This document shows, piece after piece, positions 1-5,780 of a stretch of 12,275 nucleotides of DNA; position 1 is the stretch's first letter, and every line of letters begins with the position of its first letter. The translations under genes were made by a program, and so were the position numbers. Below the pieces are notes generated by a model. It worked only from the letters and a program-made list of their open reading frames with translations. It was not told the DNA's origin and ran no database searches. The DNA is from Candidatus Avoscillospira stercoripullorum (lineage in GTDB: Bacteria; Bacillota; Clostridia; Oscillospirales; Oscillospiraceae), in assembly GCA_018712905.1 (NCBI GenBank), contig DVGD01000236.1, forward strand, positions 1-12,275. The letters are read 5' to 3'.

Positions 1-68
1 GAGGCCAGTTTCGGGTCGGTTTTGGCAATTTTTACGGGATATTGCAGCTTTTTTTCATAGACAAACAT
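1..68 (-). CDS. cotJC: CotJC spore coat protein (manganese catalase family), N-terminal fragment
   Basis: Only the first 22 codons plus two bases are present; the gene continues past the left edge. The reading starts MFVYEKKLQYPVKIAK, which matches the conserved opening of CotJC, a manganese-catalase-like coat protein of spore formers. The ATG at 68-66 lies 3 bases after the stop of the upstream cotJA-cotJB gene. A strong ribosome binding site (GGAAAGGAG on the minus strand, 89-81) sits inside the end of that gene. This order is the standard cotJ operon order, so the two genes are almost certainly co-transcribed in the mother cell. The catalase domain and its metal ligands are outside the window, so enzyme activity cannot be judged. 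The call rests on the N-terminus plus context. Confidence 0.85.
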   Translation of the reverse strand, partial: MFVYEKKLQYPVKIAKTDPKLA

Positions 69-71
69 ACT

Positions 72-530
72 TCAGCGCGGCTCCTTTCCAAGATAGTCCC
101 AAGGCCAGGGATCGTCGATCCAGGTGTAGGTGCCCTCCAGGGCGGAATCCCTCTGGGTGAGGGAGCCGTACTGCGCCTCGTAGGCCTGCATGGCGTCGGC
201 GTACCGCTCCACATACTGGTTGAAGAGCGCCACGGCGTCGGCGTCGTCGCGGTGGGTGTCTAGGTAAAGTCCCAGCTCGTCAATGGCAAAGCTCATGGCC
301 TGGAGCTGGCTGGAGAGCGTGGCGGTCTTTTCGTTCTGGTTGATCTGATTCTGAAAGGGAAGATCCAGACCGGGGAACAGCGTACCGCGGACAAAGCCTT
401 TGCCTGCGGTGTAGACCTGGGGATTCTGCTGCTGGAAGGGTACGAAGGGAACCGCCAGAGGCGCGCAGGCGGGCAGCTGCCCTTTTTCATCGGCGCAGCG
501 TGCCGCTGTGACGGTGGTAGTTTCGTCCAA
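72..530 (-). CDS. cotJA-cotJB: Fused CotJA-CotJB spore coat protein
   Basis: A 152-residue protein that joins two coat proteins usually encoded separately. Residues about 20-60 look like CotJA: the segment PLAVPFVPFQ, then a GTLFPGLDLPF motif. Residues about 70-149 look like CotJB: QAMSFAIDELGLYLDTH, an aromatic/acidic helical segment ending in YEAQYGSLTQ, and the tail TWIDDPWPWDY. The linker between them is short and Asn/Gln-rich (residues 60-67). The start is TTG at 530-528, seven bases after AGGAGG. No ATG start is available in this frame upstream. In Bacillus, CotJA, CotJB and CotJC assemble together in the spore coat, so a fusion of the first two is functionally sensible. No transmembrane or signal segment is seen. 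I found no convincing mother-cell sigma promoter upstream. The family calls are firm; the claim that fusion is unusual needs a database survey. Confidence 0.88.
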   Translation of the reverse strand: MDETTTVTAARCADEKGQLPACAPLAVPFVPFQQQNPQVYTAGKGFVRGTLFPGLDLPFQNQINQNEKTATLSSQLQAMSFAIDELGLYLDTHRDDADAVALFNQYVERYADAMQAYEAQYGSLTQRDSALEGTYTWIDDPWPWDYLGKEPR

Positions 531-572
531 GGAAATTCCTCCTTATCATCAAATTATGGGTCACATCATCTT

Positions 573-598
573 ATGCACCGGCGGGAATACCGGTGCAT
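573..598. repeat. 9-bp perfect inverted repeat between cotJ and cwlD
   Basis: ATGCACCGG (573-581) and CCGGTGCAT (590-598) are perfect inverted copies separated by eight bases. The repeat lies in the divergent gap between the cotJ genes and the cwlD promoter. Neither side has a convincing T-run, so an intrinsic terminator is unlikely. It could be an operator or a remnant hairpin. Nothing in the sequence decides between these. Confidence 0.5.
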
Positions 599-623
599 TT
601 CGACAGGAAGAAAGCGCCAAGGC

Positions 624-652
624 TTGCGTCGCAGCGAAGAAGCGTTTATAAT
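624..652 (+). promoter_or_regulatory. Sigma-A promoter for cwlD-radA
   Basis: TTGCGT (624-629) and a perfect TATAAT (647-652) are separated by 17 bases. Transcription would begin near 659, leaving a leader of about 50 bases before the cwlD ATG at 710. Because radA overlaps cwlD, this promoter probably serves both. Spore-stage promoters usually drive cwlD in Bacillus; none is evident here, though one could be hidden. Confidence 0.6.
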
Positions 653-709
653 GGACAAGACGGAAAATCCCCCAGTCGGCGCGCATATCCTCTTTTGGAG
701 GTGTGGCCG

Positions 710-1429
710 ATGAAAAAACAGCATTCCATAGGCTTAGGCGCCGTGCTGCTTCTGGCGGCGGTGTACTTTTTTGTGTTTCAGGCGGTGCGGTTCAATCTGG
801 CTGCCACGGCAGCTGCGGAACCGGCGCAGCGGCCGGTGGTGGTTGTGGACGCGGGACACGGCGGAGAGGACGGTGGCGCCACTACCGACGAGGGCGTGCT
901 GGAGAGTACCATCAATCTGTCCATTGCCCTGCGCTTGGAGCAGGTGCTGGCGCTGTGCGGCGTCCAGCCGGAGATGATTCGAACCACCGACACGGCGGTC
1001 TACACCGAGGGAAACTCCATTGCTGAGAAGAAGACCTCGGATCTCAAAAACCGGGTCAAGCTGGTCAACGCCGTGCCCGGCGCCATTCTCGTGAGCATTC
1101 ATCAAAATCACTTCTCCGAAGGCCGCTACCACGGTGCCCAGGTATTCTATGCCGCCGCGCCGGGCAGCGACACCCTGGCCGAGGGCGTGCAGACGGCGCT
1201 ACGCACGGCGCTGGATCCCGACAACAACCGGCAGATCAAGCCCGGCAGCGCCATCTACCTTCTGGAGCAGATCACCTGTCCCGGTGTCCTGGTGGAGTGC
1301 GGCTTTCTCTCCAATGCCAATGAGGCCGCGCTGCTGCAGCAGGGAACCTATCAGACAAAGCTGGCCTGCGCCGTCACCGGCGCGGTGCTAAACTATCTCG
1401 AAAGCGAGGCAGAGCACCTTGAAGTCTAA
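710..1429 (+). CDS. cwlD: N-acetylmuramoyl-L-alanine amidase CwlD (spore cortex)
   Basis: A 239-residue amidase of the Amidase_3 family, close to the usual CwlD length. CwlD cleaves the stem peptide from muramic acid during cortex synthesis, a step toward muramic-delta-lactam, which marks the cortex for germination enzymes. Residues about 9-30 form one hydrophobic N-terminal segment (signal peptide or anchor). The catalytic domain starts at VVVVDAGHGGEDGG with zinc ligand H50, followed by E65 in VLESTINL and H131 in SIHQNHF. The catalytic glutamate E196 is in LVECGFLSN. All expected zinc and catalytic residues are present. The ATG at 710 is chosen because GGAGGTG (697-703) sits at proper spacing and the hydrophobic segment starts right after. 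The open frame extends upstream to 593, but that part has no Shine-Dalgarno and overlaps the promoter. The 3' end overlaps the radA start by 11 bases. Confidence 0.9.
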   Translation: MKKQHSIGLGAVLLLAAVYFFVFQAVRFNLAATAAAEPAQRPVVVVDAGHGGEDGGATTDEGVLESTINLSIALRLEQVLALCGVQPEMIRTTDTAVYTEGNSIAEKKTSDLKNRVKLVNAVPGAILVSIHQNHFSEGRYHGAQVFYAAAPGSDTLAEGVQTALRTALDPDNNRQIKPGSAIYLLEQITCPGVLVECGFLSNANEAALLQQGTYQTKLACAVTGAVLNYLESEAEHLEV

Positions 1430-2771
1430 GACCATTTTTTATTGTACCGCCTGCGGCAACGAGACGCCCCGCTGGCAGGGACGCTGCCCGGCCTGCGGCG
1501 CGTGGAATACCATCGAGGAGCACGTCGGCGCGCCGGCGACCAAGGCCAAGCCCTCTGCCGCCGCCGTATCCCGCAAGCCCAAGACCCTCCGGGAGGTGGA
1601 CTGCGGCAGCGAGGTGCGCTTTGCCACGGGGCTCGGCGAGCTGGATCGGGTGCTGGGCGGCGGCGCGGTGGAGGGTTCCCTGGTGCTGGTGAGCGGCGCG
1701 CCGGGCATCGGTAAGTCCACGCTGCTCTTGCAGATCTGCTCGGAGCTGGGGCAAAGCCGCCGGGTGCTCTACATTTCCGGCGAGGAGAGCGAGACCCAGA
1801 TCAAGCTGCGCGCCCAGCGCCTGGGGGTGACCACCGAGAATCTCCTGCTCCTCTCGGAGACGGATCTGACGCAAATTCTCGAGACCGCCCGGGAGACGGC
1901 GCCGGACATCCTCATCGCCGACTCCATCCAGACGCTCTGCGACCCGGACAACACTTCCTCTCCCGGCAGCGTCTCCCAGGTGAAGGCCTGTACCATGGCC
2001 TTGATGCAGCTGGCCAAGGGCAGCGGGATCACGGTGTTTGTGGTGGGGCACGTCAATAAGGATGGTGCCATCGCAGGCCCCAAGGTCTTGGAGCACATGG
2101 TGGACTGCGTCCTCTACTTTGAAGGGGAGGCCGCCCACAACTACCGCATTCTCCGGGCGGAGAAGAACCGCTTCGGCTCTACCAACGAGATCGGCGTCTT
2201 TGAGATGGCCGACCACGGCCTCAGGGAGGTGCCCAACCCCTCGGAGATGCTCCTCGCGGGAAGACCCACCCACGCGCCGGGCACCTGCGTGGCCTGCGCC
2301 ATGGAGGGCAGCCGCCCGGTGCTGGCCGAGGTGCAGGCGCTGGTGGCCAGGAGCAACTTCAACGTGCCCCGGCGCATGGCCGACGGCTTTGACTATAACC
2401 GGGCAGTCCTTTTAATGGCGGTGCTGGAAAAGCGGGGCGGGGTGAACCTCTCCTCCAGCGACGTCTATATCAACGTCATCGGCGGCCTCACCTTGAATGA
2501 ACCTGCGGCGGATCTTCCGGTGGTGCTGGCGGCAGCCTCCAGCTTCCGGGACAAGGTGATGGACAGCGGCGTGGCCGCCATCGGCGAGGTAGGACTCACC
2601 GGGGAGCTCCGGGCGGTGTCTAACCTCTCGCAGCGCCTTTCGGAGGTGCGGCGGCTGGGCTTTCGCTGCTGCCTCATTCCCCGCCAGGGGACAAGCCAGC
2701 TGGAGCCGCCAGAGGGCTTGGAAATCTTGCGGGTGCGCAACATCCGCGAGGCCATTGAAACGCTGCTATAA
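1419..2771 (+). CDS. radA: DNA repair protein RadA/Sms
   Basis: A 450-residue, full-length RadA, a cytosolic RecA-like ATPase that promotes branch migration during recombination and repair. The N-terminal zinc finger is C9-x2-C12 and C23-x2-C26. The ATPase domain has a Walker A motif GAPGIGKST at residues 93-101 and a Walker B-like ILIADS at 164-169. The RadA signature KNRFG is at 249-253. Residues from about 285 to the end form the Lon-protease-like C-terminal domain typical of RadA. The start is TTG at 1419, inside the last codons of cwlD, with a weak GAGG at 1406-1409. The zinc finger begins eight residues in, so no later start would work. The overlap suggests translational coupling to cwlD. 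No strong terminator is seen after the stop, only T-rich sequence. Confidence 0.95.
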   Translation: MKSKTIFYCTACGNETPRWQGRCPACGAWNTIEEHVGAPATKAKPSAAAVSRKPKTLREVDCGSEVRFATGLGELDRVLGGGAVEGSLVLVSGAPGIGKSTLLLQICSELGQSRRVLYISGEESETQIKLRAQRLGVTTENLLLLSETDLTQILETARETAPDILIADSIQTLCDPDNTSSPGSVSQVKACTMALMQLAKGSGITVFVVGHVNKDGAIAGPKVLEHMVDCVLYFEGEAAHNYRILRAEKNRFGSTNEIGVFEMADHGLREVPNPSEMLLAGRPTHAPGTCVACAMEGSRPVLAEVQALVARSNFNVPRRMADGFDYNRAVLLMAVLEKRGGVNLSSSDVYINVIGGLTLNEPAADLPVVLAAASSFRDKVMDSGVAAIGEVGLTGELRAVSNLSQRLSEVRRLGFRCCLIPRQGTSQLEPPEGLEILRVRNIREAIETLL

Positions 2772-2804
2772 GTTTCCTTTTAATCTCTTTTTCATCTTCC
2801 TTCA

Positions 2805-2833
2805 AAGACTTCCTCATGGAGCTCTGGTAGAAT
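2805..2833 (+). promoter_or_regulatory. Probable extended -10 promoter for the DUF4342/two-component operon
   Basis: TAGAAT (2828-2833) is preceded by TG one base upstream (TGG-TAGAAT), giving an extended -10 element. The -35 position at 17 bases spacing (AAGACT, 2805-2810) matches only three of six consensus bases. It lies in the 88-base gap after radA, with a start site expected near 2840, 20 bases before the ATG. Confidence 0.4.
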
Positions 2834-2859
2834 AGAGACACAACGAAGGAGGGATCCCC

Positions 2860-3375
2860 ATGGATCAAATGGAAAAAATCGAAACCCTGCGGGAAAAGAC
2901 AGGGTGCACCTATACCGAGGCCAAGGCAGCGCTGGAGGCAAGCAACGGCGATTTGCTCGACGCCCTGTGCTGGCTGGAGCAGCGGGGCAAGTCCATGGTG
3001 GTGGGCGCCTACAGCTCCACCGCCCAGGAGCCGCCCCAGGAGGAGCCCCAGGCGCAAAAGCCGCCGGAGGACGGCGCTTTCGAGCGGGGCTTCAAGGCAC
3101 TGTGGGAGGGAATCGTCGCCCTCATCCGCCGGGGCAACCGCAACCATCTCATCATGCAGGACAAGCAGGGCAAGCAGGCCATCTCCCTGCCGGTGACCAT
3201 CTTTGTGGTGCTGCTCATTGCCGCCTTCTGGGTGGTGCTGCCGCTGATGGTGGTGGCGCTGTTCTTCGGCTGCCGCTTCTCCTTCTCAGGCCCCGAGCTG
3301 GGGCGGGAGGATCTCAACAGCGCCATGGGCAAGGCTACGGACTTTGCCGACGATATCAAAAAGGAATTTCAGTGA
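2860..3375 (+). CDS. UBA-like/DUF4342 membrane protein
   Basis: A 171-residue protein with two recognisable parts. Residues 1-45 resemble a UBA/TS-N helical bundle (TYTEAKAALEASNGDLLDALCWLEQRG), the kind of module that opens elongation factor Ts. Residues about 48-72 are a Pro/Gln/Glu-rich linker. Residues about 77-140 resemble DUF4342: LIRRGNRNHLIMQDKQGKQ followed by a hydrophobic segment at about 111-137 that should cross the membrane once or form a hairpin. The C-terminus is acidic and hydrophilic. The ATG at 2860 has an excellent AGGAGGG just upstream. The gene is 16 bases ahead of a response regulator gene, so it is very likely in an operon with the two-component system and may act as its accessory membrane component. 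Its biochemical function is unknown. Confidence 0.75.
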   Translation: MDQMEKIETLREKTGCTYTEAKAALEASNGDLLDALCWLEQRGKSMVVGAYSSTAQEPPQEEPQAQKPPEDGAFERGFKALWEGIVALIRRGNRNHLIMQDKQGKQAISLPVTIFVVLLIAAFWVVLPLMVVALFFGCRFSFSGPELGREDLNSAMGKATDFADDIKKEFQ

Positions 3376-3391
3376 GTGAGGAGGCCGACCC

Positions 3392-4069
3392 ATGGCCGGA
3401 CGGATCTTGATCGTAGAGGATGAGGCTGCCATTGCCCGCTTTGTGGAGCTGGAGCTCCAGCACGAGGGCTACGCGGTGGACAAGGCCGAGGACGGCCGCA
3501 GCGGCTTGGAGCTGGCGCTGACGGGGACGTATGACCTGATTTTGCTGGATATCATGCTCCCGGGGCTCTCAGGGCTGGAGGTCTTGCGGCGGCTGCGCCG
3601 GGAGAAGGAGACGCCGGTGATTTTGCTCACCGCCCGGGATACGGTCATGGACAAGGTGTCCGGCCTGGACATGGGTGCCGACGACTATATCACCAAGCCC
3701 TTTGCCATTGAGGAGCTCTTAGCGCGAATCCGCACGGCGCTGCGCAAGCGGCCGTCGCCCCAGGCGGATAACCGGCTTACCCTCGGCCCCATCGCCATGG
3801 ACGTGGCGCGGCGGCAGGTGACCGCCGACGGAACGCCCGTGGAGCTCACCGCCCGGGAGTTTGACGTGCTCAAGCTCTTTTTGGAAAATCCCGAGATTGT
3901 TCTCTCCCGGGAGACGTTCCTCAGCCGCGTCTGGGGCTATGACTACGTGGGCGAGACCAACGTGGTGGACGTCTATATCCGCTATCTTCGCAGCAAGCTC
4001 GACAGCGCCTGCGGAAGAAGCCTGATCCACACCGTCCGGGGCGTGGGCTACGTGCTGCGGGAGGCGTAA
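3392..4069 (+). CDS. OmpR/PhoB-family response regulator
   Basis: A 225-residue cytosolic transcription regulator of normal length. The receiver domain spans residues 1-115, with acidic-pocket residues E9 and D10, phospho-acceptor D53 in LLDIMLPG, T80 and K102 in YITKPF. The winged-helix DNA-binding domain spans about 128-224 and contains LTAREFDVLKLF, the VWGYDY motif and RYLRSKLD, ending in the typical IHTVRGVGYVLR. All residues needed for phosphorylation are present. The ATG at 3392 follows GAGGAGG. The stop is directly adjacent to the start codon of the histidine kinase gene, so the two are co-translated and form a cognate pair. The target genes are not visible; I saw no clear direct-repeat binding sites upstream of the operon. 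Confidence 0.93.
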   Translation: MAGRILIVEDEAAIARFVELELQHEGYAVDKAEDGRSGLELALTGTYDLILLDIMLPGLSGLEVLRRLRREKETPVILLTARDTVMDKVSGLDMGADDYITKPFAIEELLARIRTALRKRPSPQADNRLTLGPIAMDVARRQVTADGTPVELTAREFDVLKLFLENPEIVLSRETFLSRVWGYDYVGETNVVDVYIRYLRSKLDSACGRSLIHTVRGVGYVLREA

Positions 4070-5332
4070 ATGCGCGAGGGCAAGACGGGTGTGGCCACCC
4101 GAAAAATCCTGGCCACCCAGAAGAGCGCCATGGGCTGGACGCTGTTTCTCTCCAACCTGCTGGCGCTGGCGCTGGGACTGGGGTGCCTGGCGCTCTACTA
4201 TATGCGGCTCTATGCCGGGAGCTGGGCGGCGCTGGGAGAGCTGGACGTTACAGACTTCTGGCTCCATGTGACGAGCTTCGATCCCCTGCAATTTAAGCTC
4301 ACCCTGGGCGCTGTGGGGCAGCGGGTACAGAGCTATGATGTAACCGAACCGTTGGCCGTGTTCTCTGCGGCCTATGTGAGCTTTTTGGTGGTGCAGGGGC
4401 TGATTTCGGCCATTTCCGGTGCCATTTGGCGGGGCAGAGTGCGCCAGCATCTCAGGCGCCTGACCAGCATTGCCGAGGAAGCCCGCCGCCTGGGACAGGA
4501 GGCGGCCGCCCCGAAGAAGGTGGCGCATTTGCAGGAAGCCATCGGCCATATCCAGCCCACCGAGGCCGAGCGGCTCCATGTGGCCGACCCGGACTTGAAG
4601 GGACTGGAAAACGCCATCAACGACCTTCTCGACCGGATGCAGGCGGCCTACAGCCAGCAGTCCCGGTTTGTCTCCGACGCCTCCCATGAGCTGCGCACGC
4701 CCATTGCCGTGCTGAAGGGCTATGCCGACCTGCTCGAGCGCTGGGGCAAGGACGATCCCCAGGTGCGCGACGAGGCCATCGCCGCCATCCAGACCGAGGC
4801 CGGGCGCATGAGCCGCCTGGTGGAGCAGCTTTTGTTTCTGGCGCGGGGCGACAGCGGCCGCACCAAGTTAAATCCCGCCCCCCTGGATCTCACCGACCTC
4901 ACCCGGGAGGTCTTCGAGGAATCCAAGATGATCGACCCCGACCATGTATGGCTTCTGGAGGCGGCGGAACCCATTGCCTACACGGCGGATCGGGATATGC
5001 TCAAGCAGGCCATGCGCATTCTGGCAGACAACGCCGCCAAGTATACTCCCACCGGCGGCGAAATCCGGCTGCGCGCTGCACGGGGCGAGGAGGGCGAGGT
5101 GCGAATTGCCGTGCAGGACACCGGCATGGGCATCCGCGCCGAGGACGCGCCCCATGTCTTCCAGCGGTTTTACCGTGCCGATCCCGCCCGGAGCCGCCAG
5201 AGCGGCGGCGCGGGACTGGGGCTTTCCATCGCCAGCTGGATCCTCTCCCAGCACGGCGGCTTCCTGGAGGTCTACAGCTGGGAGGGCGTGGGCAGCCGCT
5301 TCACCATGGTGCTGCCAAAAGAGGATAAATAA
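4070..5332 (+). CDS. Membrane sensor histidine kinase
   Basis: A 420-residue sensor kinase whose ATG immediately follows the stop of the response regulator gene. The first transmembrane segment is at about 21-44 and the second at about 96-119. Between them lies a small extracytoplasmic region of roughly 50 residues with no recognised sensor domain. A HAMP-like linker follows (about 120-190). The dimerisation/phosphoacceptor domain carries H206 in FVSDASHELRTP. The ATPase domain has the N box around N321 (ILADNAAKYTP), the G1 box D350-TGMG, the F box FQRFYRAD and the G2 box GGAGLGLS (379-386). All catalytic boxes are intact. The partner is the upstream regulator; the DUF4342 protein may be a third member of the system. 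The signal sensed is unknown, but the very short external domain fits sensing at or within the membrane. Confidence 0.93.
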   Translation: MREGKTGVATRKILATQKSAMGWTLFLSNLLALALGLGCLALYYMRLYAGSWAALGELDVTDFWLHVTSFDPLQFKLTLGAVGQRVQSYDVTEPLAVFSAAYVSFLVVQGLISAISGAIWRGRVRQHLRRLTSIAEEARRLGQEAAAPKKVAHLQEAIGHIQPTEAERLHVADPDLKGLENAINDLLDRMQAAYSQQSRFVSDASHELRTPIAVLKGYADLLERWGKDDPQVRDEAIAAIQTEAGRMSRLVEQLLFLARGDSGRTKLNPAPLDLTDLTREVFEESKMIDPDHVWLLEAAEPIAYTADRDMLKQAMRILADNAAKYTPTGGEIRLRAARGEEGEVRIAVQDTGMGIRAEDAPHVFQRFYRADPARSRQSGGAGLGLSIASWILSQHGGFLEVYSWEGVGSRFTMVLPKEDK

Positions 5333-5392
5333 AAAGAGACTGTCAAAAAACCTCGCTGAACCTTACGGGACAGAGTAGCGGGGAGTGTGTGC

Positions 5393-5409
5393 GGGGGCAA
5401 AAAGCCCCC
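5393..5409 (+). other. Short GC hairpin (GGGGGC-AAAAA-GCCCCC)
   Basis: A 6-bp perfect GC stem with a five-A loop. It is not followed by a T-run, so it is not a good intrinsic terminator by itself. Its right arm is shared with a longer structure (GCCCCCTGTGCG at 5404-5415 can pair with 5461-5473), so the two folds exclude each other. Confidence 0.5.
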
Positions 5410-5427
5410 TGTGCGTTCAATCAACCA

Positions 5428-5461
5428 GGCTTTTGAAACGTTTTTGAACGTTTCAAAAGCC
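5428..5461. repeat. 15-bp perfect inverted repeat (hairpin)
   Basis: GGCTTTTGAAACGTT (5428-5442) and its exact reverse complement (5447-5461) are separated by TTTG. The flanking arms 5404-5415 and 5461-5473 extend the structure past an internal loop with a single bulged C. It forms the core of the 5341-5491 element. Confidence 0.8.
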
Positions 5462-5495
5462 GCACAGCGGGGCGAAAATACTTTTTCGACACGCT

Positions 5496-5533
5496 GAAAA
5501 AATCCGAAATCCATATGGATTTCGGATTTTTTC
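5496..5533. terminator. Bidirectional intrinsic terminator (38-bp perfect palindrome)
   Basis: The two 19-base halves (5496-5514 and 5515-5533) are exact reverse complements centred on ATAT. Each strand reads a stem ending in GGATTTCGGATTTTTTC, so a T-run exits the hairpin in both directions. It lies between the 3' end of the kinase operon (plus) and the 3' end of the 48-residue gene (minus, stop at 5545), which is where a shared convergent terminator is expected. Confidence 0.75.
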
Positions 5534-5544
5534 GCGGAAATAGG

Positions 5545-5691
5545 TTAGCGCATGTTCTGGGTTTTGGAATCCTTGGCATCGCGGCAGTTCTGGGTGCCGT
5601 TCTGCATGCCGTTCTGAGAGCCGGTCTTGTTGGTCTTGGTGTTCTGGGTCTTGTTCTGAGAGCCGGTCTGATTGTTCATGCTGTTGTTCAT
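5545..5691 (-). CDS. 48-residue Asn/Gln/Thr-rich protein, probably forespore-expressed
   Basis: A small gene of 48 codons plus TAA. The ATG at 5691-5689 is preceded by GGAGG eight bases upstream (5704-5700). The product is built from Asn, Gln, Thr, Lys, Ser and Gly, with a recurring TGSQN/TQN pattern. It has almost no hydrophobic residues and a single cysteine (residue 36) in an NCRDAKDSK segment near the C-terminus. A 14-residue unit is repeated, visible in the DNA as an exact 17-base repeat 42 bases apart (5611-5627 and 5653-5669). A sporulation-type promoter lies 36 bases upstream of the start, and a bidirectional terminator 12 bases after the stop. The composition resembles small, flexible spore-associated proteins of clostridia, but I do not recognise a named family such as alpha/beta-type SASP. 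Real coding is supported by the ribosome binding site, promoter, terminator and in-frame repeat. Function is unknown. Confidence 0.75.
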   Translation of the reverse strand: MNNSMNNQTGSQNKTQNTKTNKTGSQNGMQNGTQNCRDAKDSKTQNMR

Positions 5692-5733
5692 CGTTTCTAC
5701 CTCCAAGGGCGTTCATTGCGGTGCCCACAGTCC

Positions 5734-5763
5734 TAGTATGGCCAGACAATGGCGTTTGATACA
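5734..5763 (-). promoter_or_regulatory. Sigma-G-like promoter of the 48-residue gene
   Basis: On the minus strand, TGTATC (5763-5758) is followed after 17 bases by CATACTA (5740-5734). The -10 matches the CATnnTA form typical of forespore sigma-G promoters, and the -35 resembles their gnATa form. A start near 5727 gives a leader of about 35 bases with the ribosome binding site well placed. The same CATACTA element occurs upstream of spoVAD. Confidence 0.55.
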
Positions 5764-5780
5764 GGAAAACCGTGGCAAAA

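Larger units (their letters stand above)
5341..5491. repeat. Possible MITE-like element with imperfect terminal inverted repeats
   Basis: TGTCAAAAAA at 5341-5350 and TTTTTCGACA at 5482-5491 are inverted copies with 9 of 10 bases matching. They bracket 131 bases with no convincing gene. The interior carries a 15-bp perfect hairpin and GC-rich arms that can pair in two alternative ways. The position, just after the kinase operon and before a terminator, fits a small non-autonomous mobile or repeated intergenic element. No target-site duplication is obvious, and copy number in the genome cannot be seen, so the mobile-element reading is an inference. Confidence 0.35.

Noticed and set aside
531..600. 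Sigma-E or sigma-K promoter for the cotJ genes
   Set aside because: CATAAGAT and CATAATTT on the minus strand resemble -10 elements, but no -35 fits at the required spacing, so I did not call it.
593..709. 39-residue N-terminal extension of CwlD
   Set aside because: It overlaps the -35/-10 promoter, lacks a ribosome binding site, and places charged residues ahead of the hydrophobic segment. The ATG at 710 is better.
1374..2273. Long open frame antisense to radA
   Set aside because: High GC and codon bias leave the opposite strand open. The product has no recognisable domain, while the sense strand encodes complete RadA.
3719..4687. Long open frame antisense to the response regulator and kinase genes
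   Set aside because: It overlaps two clear genes, has no family-like motifs, and its composition (His/Gly/Arg/Leu-rich) is typical of antisense shadows.
5428..5461. ECF-type promoter suggested by TGAAACG inside the hairpin
   Set aside because: TGAAACG resembles an ECF -35 element, but no matching -10 lies at the right distance and it is explained by the inverted repeat.
5515..5736. 73-residue hydrophobic open frame on the plus strand opposite the small gene
   Set aside because: It starts inside the terminator palindrome, has no ribosome binding site, and its Val/Leu/Gly repeats are the mirror of the Asn/Gln repeats on the minus strand.
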